From: CAYQUL01 sp964568925
Lineage (GTDB): Bacteria > Patescibacteriota > Microgenomatia > UBA8517
Length of the DNA stretch: 62,479 bases
Direction: 5' to 3'
NCBI GenBank assembly: GCA_964568925.1
Contig: CAZMSJ010000004.1
Coordinates: forward strand, 1 to 62,479
The position numbers and the translations under genes are program-made. The notes under the pieces were generated by a model. The model saw only the letters and a list, made by a program, of their open reading frames with translations, made no database searches and was not told where the DNA came from. Shown in pieces: positions 42,940 to 50,613 of the stretch (positions are counted from its first letter, which is position 1; every line of letters begins with the position of its first letter).

Positions 42940-44286
42940 TTATGTTCGAATTACTTCATCAAGTCGTGGGGTGAACACTTCTGACTGACGTTTCTTTTGT
43001 ATCTCCGACTTTAATGTTTCTCGTGGGCCATCTTCACCATGAGTGAGAATTATCTTTTTAGCTCCATCAATCTTTGAAAGCCAATTGAGTAATCGAGGTT
43101 GATCTGCATGTGAACTTAGCGCTTGTGTATCAGCAATCGAGGCATTTACTTCAACATGTTGCCCATATATCGTGACACTCTTTTCTCCAGACATAATAGC
43201 TCTCCCGATTGTTGCTTCTGCCTGGTAGCCTACAAACAAAATACGGGTGTCATGACGAGGAAGGAAATCAATTGCATGGTTTAAAATTCTTCCCCCTGTC
43301 ATCATTCCACTTCCTGCAATAATTACTTTTGCGCCACTCTGCTCTTTAATCTTAGCACTGTCATGACCTTTCTCAACAGTAATTAGACCTGGAAAACTAA
43401 ATGGATCATCGTGGCTCATGTGGTTTGCAAGTTCTTGGTTATAGAGTTTTCTGTACTGTTTGAATATTTCAGTAGCTCGCTCTGCCATCGGAGAATCAAG
43501 ATACACCTTTGTTTCATTCTTTACCTTTTTGTCTCTCTTCAAGTGATCAATCTTATGCAAAAGCTCTTGAGTTCTTTCAAGCGAAAATGAGGGAATTAAC
43601 AGCGTAGCCTGACTGTCTTCTATTGCTTGGATTTCGTGAGCTAAAACAGCAACAGGATCTTCGTCAGGATGAATTCGATCGCCATAAGTTGACTCCATAA
43701 TGATCGTGTCTCCGCGATCAAAGTACTCCGTTGGTTTAATGATGTCTTGTGGAGTGTTCCCAAGATCACCTGAAAAAATAATCGTTTCCTTTTTGCCAGC
43801 AGGGGAGGAGTAGACAACCTCAAGACTGGCCGAACCTAATATGTGACCAGCATCTTTCATGGTTATTGTGAAGTTCCCAACTTGAAACGGTCTGTGGTAC
43901 TCAACATTTGTGAAGTAGGGAATTTGATGCAACACATCATCGATTGTGTAGAGTGCAGTATCACGTTCTGCACCCACTTTTGCTGAATCAAGAAGTGAGA
44001 GTTCTGTTAATGCACGTGTAGCCTCTGTCATATAGATTGGTACACGAAAACCTGCAGAGTAGAGCATTGGGAGACGTCCGCAATGGTCCAAATGTGCATG
44101 GGTAAGTACTACCCCAGCCACTGTCGCTGGATCAATGGTTATTGGACGATTGTTTAATGCATCAATAGCGTGACTGCCTTGGAACATTCCGCAATCAATT
44201 AATAAACTCTTTCCATTTTCTGGAATAACCAAATATGAAGAACCGGTGACTGTTCCAGCTGCACCTAAAAAGAGAATGTCCACCAT
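42940..44286 (-). CDS. Beta-CASP metallo-beta-lactamase ribonuclease-like protein
   Basis: A 448-residue enzyme of the metallo-beta-lactamase/beta-CASP group (CPSF73/YSH1-like), likely an RNA endo- or exonuclease. Zinc and catalytic motifs are HAHLDHCGRLP, DAGHILGSA and FSGDLG. The beta-CASP and RMMBL parts show AGSGMMTGGRILNH, SSHADQPRLLNWL and THGEDGPRETL. TACACT ends 7 bases before the ATG on the minus strand (leaderless). RNA target is unknown. Confidence 0.92.
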   Translation of the reverse strand: MVDILFLGAAGTVTGSSYLVIPENGKSLLIDCGMFQGSHAIDALNNRPITIDPATVAGVVLTHAHLDHCGRLPMLYSAGFRVPIYMTEATRALTELSLLDSAKVGAERDTALYTIDDVLHQIPYFTNVEYHRPFQVGNFTITMKDAGHILGSASLEVVYSSPAGKKETIIFSGDLGNTPQDIIKPTEYFDRGDTIIMESTYGDRIHPDEDPVAVLAHEIQAIEDSQATLLIPSFSLERTQELLHKIDHLKRDKKVKNETKVYLDSPMAERATEIFKQYRKLYNQELANHMSHDDPFSFPGLITVEKGHDSAKIKEQSGAKVIIAGSGMMTGGRILNHAIDFLPRHDTRILFVGYQAEATIGRAIMSGEKSVTIYGQHVEVNASIADTQALSSHADQPRLLNWLSKIDGAKKIILTHGEDGPRETLKSEIQKKRQSEVFTPRLDEVIRT

Positions 44287-44361
44287 ACAGAAAAGTGTAA
44301 CACGAAATGTTGTGAATAGTGCTCTTCATTACGGCCCTATATGAAACTACTTTTTTCGTGC

Positions 44362-44404
44362 AAAAAAACACGAGGGATGTTAATGGTAGACATACTCCTC
44401 GTGT
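44362..44404 (-). terminator. Probable terminator for the small 44412 gene
   Basis: ACACGAGG (44368-44375) pairs with CCTCGTGT (44397-44404) across a 21-base loop. On the minus strand seven T follow. The long loop lowers confidence. Confidence 0.55.
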
Positions 44405-44411
44405 ACAGCAC

Positions 44412-44561
44412 TTATGTGCTCTTGATCTGTTTCTCTCTGCTTTTTGCCAGGCGATATTGGCCGAGATCATTCCACTTCATGCGTCCTATCCGGTACAAAT
44501 TCATGTAGTAATCATAGTGCCTTTTGATGACTATCGTTTTTGAAATTGAAACGCCTTTCAT
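44412..44561 (-). CDS. Tiny basic protein, hypothetical
   Basis: A 49-residue basic, Tyr-rich protein (MKGVSISKTIVIKRHYDYYM start, ending SREKQIKST) if it starts at ATG 44561 behind a GTGGGG/GGAAG stretch. The frame is open to 44612, and a TATACT promoter lies at about 44604, so a longer N-terminus from an internal TTG is possible. A terminator follows. Position between promoter and terminator supports a real gene, but the start is uncertain. Confidence 0.45.
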   Translation of the reverse strand: MKGVSISKTIVIKRHYDYYMNLYRIGRMKWNDLGQYRLAKSREKQIKST

Positions 44562-44688
44562 GTAAACCCCACTTTCTTCCAAAAGGTAATCTGCCTCGAG
44601 CATAGTATACACAAAGACTAGAGAACTTGTGAATAATACCTCATAATGTTAAAATATCCAAGCTATTTTAAAGTTTAGAGGGGAAAGT

Positions 44689-45141
44689 ATGTCTACAAAG
44701 CAGAAGCTTGCATTGATAACCGCGGCCTTGGCTGCATTGGGTGCAATCTTAGTCTATCTGTTGATGCCACCTGTTAGCCCTGTTACAACGGGAAGTTATG
44801 TCATAAGTGGTGACAACGTTGTTTTCAGTCTACTTAAGACTGGCGGTATGGATGATGACAGCGTTAAGGCTGAAATTATTCAATTTATCGCAAACGGACG
44901 TCTTTCAGTCACTGATCAAGATGTGACAGCTGTTGATTGGAAATGGGCGACGATTCAAGCGAGCACAAAATGTGGAGTGCAATGCTACCGATTTACCTTT
45001 GAGGACAAGGAAGAACAACTATCATTTAGTGGAGTGCTTGATCTGGCACATACGCTAGTAACAGGTACATATGTACACATCATTAGTGAAGGCTACGAGA
45101 TTGTTGCAAACGTGAATATGCAAGTTCTAAAAGTTTATTGA
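44689..45141 (+). CDS. Membrane-anchored extracytoplasmic protein, hypothetical
   Basis: A 150-residue protein with one N-terminal membrane helix (KLALITAALAALGAILVYLLM) and a soluble extracytoplasmic domain with two Cys (TKCGVQCYRFTFED) that could form a disulfide. A GAGGGGAA ribosome site is present before the ATG, and a strong terminator follows the stop. A single-gene cassette; no family recognised. Confidence 0.75.
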   Translation: MSTKQKLALITAALAALGAILVYLLMPPVSPVTTGSYVISGDNVVFSLLKTGGMDDDSVKAEIIQFIANGRLSVTDQDVTAVDWKWATIQASTKCGVQCYRFTFEDKEEQLSFSGVLDLAHTLVTGTYVHIISEGYEIVANVNMQVLKVY

Positions 45142-45149
45142 CTTGAGCT

Positions 45150-45178
45150 AGGACAGGAAATACTTCCTGTCCTTTTTG
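45150..45178 (+). terminator. Rho-independent terminator
   Basis: AGGACAGGAA (45150-45159) pairs with TTCCTGTCCT (45164-45173), followed by TTTT. It ends the 44689 unit. Confidence 0.9.
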
Positions 45179-45220
45179 TGCACAAAAAGAGGGATTCAAT
45201 ATGAATCCCTCAAAATTCGA

Positions 45221-45649
45221 TTACTTTTGCTTCAATCGAGTGAAATGCAAATGCATACCTTTGTAACTCGGTTGAATGGTATGCATCAGAATTACGCAGA
45301 CTTCCTGGTCAAAAATTTTACCCTCTTTATTCAAGAAGCCACGCCGCATAAGTTCTTTGATAACCTCGATATTGTCCTCGTCACGGTTGTTACTGTCATC
45401 CACCGCATACTGGCGGAGTCTAATAATGCAGATGTCTGCAAATTCGTGCGTCATTGCAGTTGGGTTGTCCCATGGACAATTGAATAGATCCTTAATCTTC
45501 TGCTCCCAATACAGTACCTTTTGTGTACTGATGAAATAATCATGATGGTACCGATCGAAAGACCATCCCTGAGGGTCACGAAAATATGTGTACCCAACGA
45601 CCTTTTCAAAAAAGTAGAGAATTCGGGTCAAAAGCACGAGAAACAGCAT
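45221..45649 (-). CDS. Hypothetical protein
   Basis: A 142-residue protein with a short hydrophobic N-terminus (MLFLVLLTRILYFFEKVVGY) that could be a membrane anchor, and a soluble remainder rich in charged residues. AAAGGA lies about 8 bases before the ATG on the minus strand. It lies 32 bases downstream of the 45682-46086 gene. Not recognised. Confidence 0.65.
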   Translation of the reverse strand: MLFLVLLTRILYFFEKVVGYTYFRDPQGWSFDRYHHDYFISTQKVLYWEQKIKDLFNCPWDNPTAMTHEFADICIIRLRQYAVDDSNNRDEDNIEVIKELMRRGFLNKEGKIFDQEVCVILMHTIQPSYKGMHLHFTRLKQK

Positions 45650-45681
45650 GTCGAAATTCCTTTAAACCTATTTCTTTTAGA

Positions 45682-46086
45682 TTATTTCCAGAATCCGAAG
45701 GTAAGGACCCGCTGAATACTTTTCACTAGTTTCACAATGTTTTCTAGTGACTCATCTTCATCGAGTATTCGTTGTTCAAGTTTGGCTCGGGTAGAACGCA
45801 TCCACTGAAACCGACCTTCAATGATTTCGGCCGTTTCTTCTACTGTGCCCAAATAACCTTTTAGACAAAGCGGCCAATATGCGTGCTCGACCATTGACGT
45901 ATTGTAGAGGACCGCATATGCTTCCCACTTTTTACCACTATCAAATAGTTCTTGTGCAGTTCTCGATCTGAATTGAGCTGCCGTTTCTTCGTTCTTCTTT
46001 GCAGATGTTGCGTACTTGAGAGTGAAATCGGTATCCAAGCAAATTGAATCATCCCAATACTGTATAGGAATTTGAACAGGAGGCAT
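45682..46086 (-). CDS. Hypothetical protein
   Basis: A 134-residue soluble protein from ATG 46086, chosen for the GGGAG 6 bases upstream; the frame is open to 46104. It is helix-rich and charged, with a Trp/Tyr-rich middle (WEAYAVLYNTSMVEHAYWPLC). It lies between tRNA-His and the 45221 gene on the same strand and may be cotranscribed with the latter. No family recognised. Confidence 0.68.
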   Translation of the reverse strand: MPPVQIPIQYWDDSICLDTDFTLKYATSAKKNEETAAQFRSRTAQELFDSGKKWEAYAVLYNTSMVEHAYWPLCLKGYLGTVEETAEIIEGRFQWMRSTRAKLEQRILDEDESLENIVKLVKSIQRVLTFGFWK

Positions 46087-46154
46087 CTTATCTCCCGAAA
46101 GCACTAATGAATGGGAAAATTGTAGCAGAAAAAGGCATTAAAGTCAATATTATG

Positions 46155-46228
46155 GGTGATCGACGGGACTTGAACCCGCAACCCCTGGTACCACAAACCA
46201 GTGCTCTGCCAATTGAGCTACGACCACC
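46155..46228 (-). tRNA. tRNA-His (GTG)
   Basis: The minus strand folds as a tRNA with acceptor stem GTGGTCG/CGATCAC, anticodon stem CTGGT/ACCAG around loop TTGTGGT (anticodon GTG), and T arm GCGGGTTCAAGTCCCGT. The extra G-1 paired to C73, the identity mark of tRNA-His, is encoded. The full CCA tail is not. Confidence 0.95.
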
Positions 46229-46270
46229 ATGAACAAACTGAGCTATTTTACCTTGTTTACCAGCTCAAAG

Positions 46271-46795
46271 CTAGTTATTGGAGACTTCTTTGGTTGCAGC
46301 GAGGTCTGCAAAGGCAATCCAGTGGTATGTTGGAATCTGATATTTGTCGTCATCTTCATTGGCAAAGTCATACCAATCTTTCTCAAATTCAGCTCTTTTC
46401 ACGGTATAAATTCCCTTTTGACCTTGTAAATTTTCTCCGTTTGATGGATCAAAAATGGTATAAGTCTCAGTGTCTGGGTCATATGAATCGACCAAAACGT
46501 AATGTCCGCCTGATCCAGTCTCATCGTGGTACATAATATTGGCAATAACCCCGTATCCACGCTTCAAAAGGTGATATACGCGTTCTGTGGTGGCTCCTGC
46601 TTCGGTTCCATGGCGCCAGAATTGTAAATGAAGGTATTTGGCCATACTTTCGTACGAGCTACCCCAATTTGGGTCATAAACCTCGTCCGCGATCTCTTTT
46701 TGAGTTTTCGTTATTCCCGCTCGGAGCAAAAGCATTTGAAGTGTTGCTGGTCCACACCAGCCATCGTCTTCCTGGTATCTGTGCAATGGATGCAT
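46271..46795 (-). CDS. C39-like papain-fold cysteine peptidase, probably cytoplasmic
   Basis: A 175-residue protein from ATG 46795 (the frame is open to 46849 inside the neighbouring gene). It shows a cysteine-peptidase triad layout: DDGWCGPATLQMLL near the N-terminus (catalytic Cys), GGHYVLVDSYD (His) and IFDPSNG (Asp), typical of C39-like papain-fold peptidases. There is no signal peptide or ABC domain, so it is a stand-alone peptidase. The acidic-protein gene is directly upstream and is a possible partner or substrate. Activity is inferred from motifs. Confidence 0.8.
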   Translation of the reverse strand: MHPLHRYQEDDGWCGPATLQMLLLRAGITKTQKEIADEVYDPNWGSSYESMAKYLHLQFWRHGTEAGATTERVYHLLKRGYGVIANIMYHDETGSGGHYVLVDSYDPDTETYTIFDPSNGENLQGQKGIYTVKRAEFEKDWYDFANEDDDKYQIPTYHWIAFADLAATKEVSNN

Positions 46796-46808
46796 GGAAG
46801 GTAGCTTA

Positions 46809-47168
46809 TTATTCCTCGTCGTCTTCGTCAAGCCCCTTTGGGTCACCAATTACCCGTCCAAACGGGTCAATTTCAATATCGTCGTCGTCCAAATCCTTCT
46901 CTTCTTCCTCAGCTTCTTCGTCTTCCTCGTTCAAATCAGCGTCATTTCCTTGGTGAAGTTCAATTTCTTCAGCATCGTCGACTTCTTTAGCGATGTCGAG
47001 TGGTTCGTCGTCATGGTGTTCCTCACCAGTTAATTCAGTAAAGCGAGTGTCGACATCATCATCTGATTCGAGATCCTCGTTTGTTCCTCCGGTTGCTTCG
47101 TCACCATAGAACTCATCATCATCTTTTCGAAGTTCTTCTTCAATTTTTGTTGGATCTTGTCGTACCAT
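46809..47168 (-). CDS. Highly acidic low-complexity protein
   Basis: A 119-residue protein from ATG 47168, with long Asp/Glu runs through most of its length (NEEDEEAEEEEKDLDDDDI) and a likely disordered fold. It ends 13 bases before the C39-like peptidase start, so the two are probably cotranscribed. A TGCATAAGT element abuts the ATG. The frame is open to 47225, but the 47168 start fits the acidic region. No family recognised; an inhibitor, chaperone or substrate role would be a guess. Confidence 0.7.
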   Translation of the reverse strand: MVRQDPTKIEEELRKDDDEFYGDEATGGTNEDLESDDDVDTRFTELTGEEHHDDEPLDIAKEVDDAEEIELHQGNDADLNEEDEEAEEEEKDLDDDDIEIDPFGRVIGDPKGLDEDDEE

Positions 47169-47225
47169 ACTTATGCATTTTAAAAAGAACTGAAGATAAT
47201 GCAAGAGGGGAAATGTTTTAGGCAC

Positions 47226-47257
47226 AAAATGGGGTGGAACCTAATAGGTTCCACCCA
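47226..47257 (-). terminator. Terminator of the MarR-family gene
   Basis: GGGTGGAACC (47232-47241) pairs with GGTTCCACCC (47247-47256). On the minus strand it is followed by a short CATTTTG tail. Confidence 0.75.
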
Positions 47258-47269
47258 CAAACTGAAGCG

Positions 47270-47674
47270 CTAGATATCTGCGATCTTTGAGATCTGACTG
47301 AGTACTCCGTTTGCGACGAAGTAATCTTTAATTTCCGTTACCGCAAGCTTCTCTGCAATTTTGAGAGCGTTTTTAAGATTTCTACCTTCTTTGGTCAGTA
47401 GAATCCGCACTGCTCTCCGGTCACCTTCATCAGGGATACGCTTAACATATCCTTTCAATTCCAGTCCATCAAGTATTGGGGTAAATGATGTCGATGGCCG
47501 ACCAACACTTTTAGCTAAATCTGTTGGTCGTTGTCGGTCTATATCCAACAGTTTTGAGATAACTGCCCATTCAAGAGCATTTAGCTCTGTGTCCACGGCG
47601 AGATGCTTTTCGATGATTGTTGTAACACTTCGGTATACTTGGTCAAGGAAAAGCCAAATCTTTACAAGTAACAT
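47270..47674 (-). CDS. MarR-family transcriptional regulator
   Basis: A 134-residue winged-helix regulator. The recognition-helix region is RPTDLAKSVGRPSTSFTPILDGLELKGYVKR, and the wing DEGDRRAVRILLTKEG carries the MarR-typical DRR motif. AAAGGGG precedes the ATG with good spacing on the minus strand. It is divergent from valS and ends at its own terminator. The ligand and targets are unknown; the neighbouring acidic-protein/peptidase unit, which it may adjoin functionally, is a candidate. Confidence 0.87.
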   Translation of the reverse strand: MLLVKIWLFLDQVYRSVTTIIEKHLAVDTELNALEWAVISKLLDIDRQRPTDLAKSVGRPSTSFTPILDGLELKGYVKRIPDEGDRRAVRILLTKEGRNLKNALKIAEKLAVTEIKDYFVANGVLSQISKIADI

Positions 47675-47781
47675 ACAAACCCCTTTTACTGATTCCTACA
47701 CGATTCAAGTAATCCTTTGTGTAGGCAGGGTATTCTACTTTAAAACTTATAGTTAGTCAATCTGGGGCTGTTTAATTGATT

Positions 47782-47810
47782 TTGACCAGAAAGATGGCGC
47801 CCTATATAAT
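47782..47810 (+). promoter_or_regulatory. valS promoter
   Basis: TTGACC (47782-47787), a 17-base spacer and TATAAT (47805-47810). It lies downstream of earlier in-frame ATGs, which fixes the valS start at 47830. Confidence 0.82.
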
Positions 47811-47829
47811 TGCAGTACAAACGAAACCC

Positions 47830-50019
47830 ATGGACAAAGCATTTGATTCCCAAAAACACGAAGAACTCCTCTACGAGCTCTGGGAAACTTCTGGTGCTTT
47901 TACACCGAAAGCTGATGGCAAACGACCATTTACGATCATTATGCCTCCACCAAACGCGAATGATCCGCTTCATGTTGGGCACGCAATGTTTATTTCAATT
48001 GAAGACATCTTAACTCGCTATCATCGAATGAAAGGGGAGTCAGCACTTTGGCTTCCAGGAGTTGATCATGCCGGAATTGAAACACAGTTTGTGTTTGAGA
48101 AAAAACTTGCCAAGGAAGGTAAATCCCGTTTTGATTTTGATCGTGAATCTTTGTACCAAAAAATTTGGACATATGTTCAAGATAATTCTGGAATTGCCGT
48201 TAACCAAATGAAGAGACTTGGGGCGTCTGCCGATTGGAGTCGCTTCACTTTTACTCTTGATCCTCAGGTTGTCGACTTTGTGTATGACACATTTATAAAA
48301 CTTCATGGTGACGCACTTATTTATCGAGATGAGAAGTTAGTTAACTACTGTGTAAAGTGTGGAACAGGGTACTCAGAACTTGAAATTGATTATGAAGAAC
48401 GCGTTGACCCGCTTTACTATGTTAAATATCAACTCGTTGGTAAAGAAAACGAGTTTGTAACGGTTGCCACAGTTCGCCCTGAACCAATTTTTGCGGATAC
48501 TCACTTGGCAGTAAACCCGAAGGACAAGACAAAAGAATACTTGGTTGGAAGGCAAGTTATTAATCCATTAACAGGAGCTTTGATGGATATTATTGCAGAT
48601 GAATACGTTGATCCTGAATTTGGAACCGGTGTTGTAAAACTTACTCCAGCTCATGATGCTAATGATTTTGAAGTCGCTAAGCGCCACGGGCTTCCAGTTA
48701 ACACGGCAATCACTATGTGGGGACGACTCTCTGATGATGCTGGTGCTTGGGCTGGATTAAAAGTAGCTGAAGCTCGAAAAAATATTGTTGAATTTTTGCA
48801 AGCGAAAGGGAACCTTGAAAAGGTAAATGAAAAATATACCCATCGTGTTGGAACCTGTTATCGTTGCCACTCAGTCATTGAACCAATGCCACTTCCACAG
48901 TTCTTTATCTCAGTAAAACCACTTACTGAAAAAGTGTTAACTGCTCTATCTGAGAAAAAATCAAAAGTACATGGAGCTGGAAGAGACAAAATTCTAGTGA
49001 ACTGGTTAACTAATCTTCGCGATTGGAACATTAGTAGACAAATTGTGTGGGGTATTCGATTACCAGTTTGGTATGAGGTAGAACAAAACCCTCATATCTC
49101 TGTAACCTTTTTAAACAATAAGCAAGAGAAAGTAAGAGGAACAATTTCTGAACTCTTGAAAAATTATTCTCTTGAAGAAATAAAGAAAGGATTGCAGTCA
49201 GTCATCGCACCAAAAGGAGCTCCATTTATTGTTTCTAAAACTGAACCAACTGAAACATGTATTCAAGAAACAGATACCTTTGATACTTGGTTCTCATCAG
49301 GACAATGGCCAGTAGTTACTTTAAAGATTCGTGAAGGGGATTTTGAAACCTTTTATCCAACCTCTGTTATGGAAACAGGCTATGACATTTTGCCTTTCTG
49401 GGTAATGCGTATGTACATGCTCGGGATGTACTTAACTAATGAAGTTCCATTTAAAGACGTGTATCTTCATGGACTTATCCGTGATGCACAGGGAAGAAAG
49501 ATGAGTAAAAGTGTAGGCAACGTTATCAATCCGCTAGATATGGTTGAAAAGTATGGGGCTGATGCAATTCGTATGGCCTTGGTCATGGGATCAACACCAG
49601 GACAGGACAAGAGTGTCGGTGAACAGACTATCAAAGGAATGCGTAACTTTTCCAACAAAATTTGGAATGCTACTCGATATGTAAACGAATTAACTGGGAA
49701 AGAAGAAGTAGGAATACGAGACAAAGAATTTACAGACAAAATGACAACAGTTGTTCGTGATGTAACTGAACAACTTGATAAGTTAAAGATTGGGCAAGCA
49801 GCTGAGCTTATATACAGTGCTTTCTGGCATTGGTTCTGCGACGAGATGATTGAAGCACACAAAAAGAGCGAACTTTCTGATGCTGTAATTACCTCAGGAA
49901 TGAAGACATTTTTACTTCTGTTGCATCCATTTGCACCATTTGTAACAGAAGCCAGTTACCAAGCAGCTTTTGCATCAAAGGGAAAACTCCTCATTACTGA
50001 AGAGTGGCCACAGGCATAA
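47830..50019 (+). CDS. valS: Valyl-tRNA synthetase, short form
   Basis: Charges tRNA-Val and edits mischarged Thr. The 729-residue class Ia synthetase has PPPNANDPLHVGHAM (HIGH motif), the editing domain (VATVRPEPIFADTHLAVNP, KLTPAHDANDFEVAKRHGL), DTFDTWFSSGQWP and KMSKS in GRKMSKSVGNV, then an anticodon-binding helical domain. It lacks the roughly 200 residues of E. coli ValS (951) that include the C-terminal coiled coil. The frame is open to 47776, but the promoter position rules those starts out. Confidence 0.96.
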   Translation: MDKAFDSQKHEELLYELWETSGAFTPKADGKRPFTIIMPPPNANDPLHVGHAMFISIEDILTRYHRMKGESALWLPGVDHAGIETQFVFEKKLAKEGKSRFDFDRESLYQKIWTYVQDNSGIAVNQMKRLGASADWSRFTFTLDPQVVDFVYDTFIKLHGDALIYRDEKLVNYCVKCGTGYSELEIDYEERVDPLYYVKYQLVGKENEFVTVATVRPEPIFADTHLAVNPKDKTKEYLVGRQVINPLTGALMDIIADEYVDPEFGTGVVKLTPAHDANDFEVAKRHGLPVNTAITMWGRLSDDAGAWAGLKVAEARKNIVEFLQAKGNLEKVNEKYTHRVGTCYRCHSVIEPMPLPQFFISVKPLTEKVLTALSEKKSKVHGAGRDKILVNWLTNLRDWNISRQIVWGIRLPVWYEVEQNPHISVTFLNNKQEKVRGTISELLKNYSLEEIKKGLQSVIAPKGAPFIVSKTEPTETCIQETDTFDTWFSSGQWPVVTLKIREGDFETFYPTSVMETGYDILPFWVMRMYMLGMYLTNEVPFKDVYLHGLIRDAQGRKMSKSVGNVINPLDMVEKYGADAIRMALVMGSTPGQDKSVGEQTIKGMRNFSNKIWNATRYVNELTGKEEVGIRDKEFTDKMTTVVRDVTEQLDKLKIGQAAELIYSAFWHWFCDEMIEAHKKSELSDAVITSGMKTFLLLLHPFAPFVTEASYQAAFASKGKLLITEEWPQA

Positions 50020-50493
50020 CTACTTTTTGTAGTAGGACTTCATCTGAGCCAAGAGATAAAAACAAAAAACTGGACCCAACAAAGTAATTAGTTTTGTTTG
50101 CCCAAAAGAAATTCTAACGAGTGTCTCTAAAGTTACAATAGCTTCTGCTACAAACAGGAGTGTCCATCCTTCAATTTTTCTTGTCCGTAATGGTTTATAT
50201 GCCCACAAAAGAACAAAGCCTCTTGGTATCCACAAGAGAGCAAGGAGAAGTGTTGAAAGAAATATTAACGGATTTCCTTGTGTTACAAGGTATATAAGAC
50301 TGATTACACACATCGTTGGACCAAAGATTAATGAGATATATGCCCCCACAATGACTAAATATGGAATTACTTTCACAATAAACTCAGTCAAAACATCAGG
50401 CAAAGGAGGCAAGGAGTTAAAATATGTATTCGTGCGATTTACTACTTTTGTAACCTCTTGACTCGTAATTTTCTCTTTAAATCTTTGAAGCAT
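50020..50493 (-). CDS. Integral membrane protein, unknown function
   Basis: A 157-residue protein with a soluble N-terminal 40 residues and about four hydrophobic helices (VIPYLVIVGAYISLIFG, VISLIYLV, PLIFLSTLLLALLWI, LITLLGPVFCFYLLAQ). TGATAGAAT ends 5 bases before the ATG on the minus strand, giving an extended -10 and a leaderless start. It abuts valS tail to tail. No family recognised. Confidence 0.72.
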   Translation of the reverse strand: MLQRFKEKITSQEVTKVVNRTNTYFNSLPPLPDVLTEFIVKVIPYLVIVGAYISLIFGPTMCVISLIYLVTQGNPLIFLSTLLLALLWIPRGFVLLWAYKPLRTRKIEGWTLLFVAEAIVTLETLVRISFGQTKLITLLGPVFCFYLLAQMKSYYKK

Positions 50494-50613
50494 TCTTTAT
50501 TCTATCAGTGGATTTGTGTTTCAGGGAGAAGTAGTCATGTATAACAAGTCAATTGAAAAACATCTGCTTTTTTTGTCAAGATCATCTGTGCTATTCTTTT
50601 TATGTAACCTGTC

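Noticed and set aside
46669..47033. Plus-strand Ser-rich open frames
   Set aside because: Serine runs come from reading the Asp/Glu codon runs of the acidic protein on the opposite strand.
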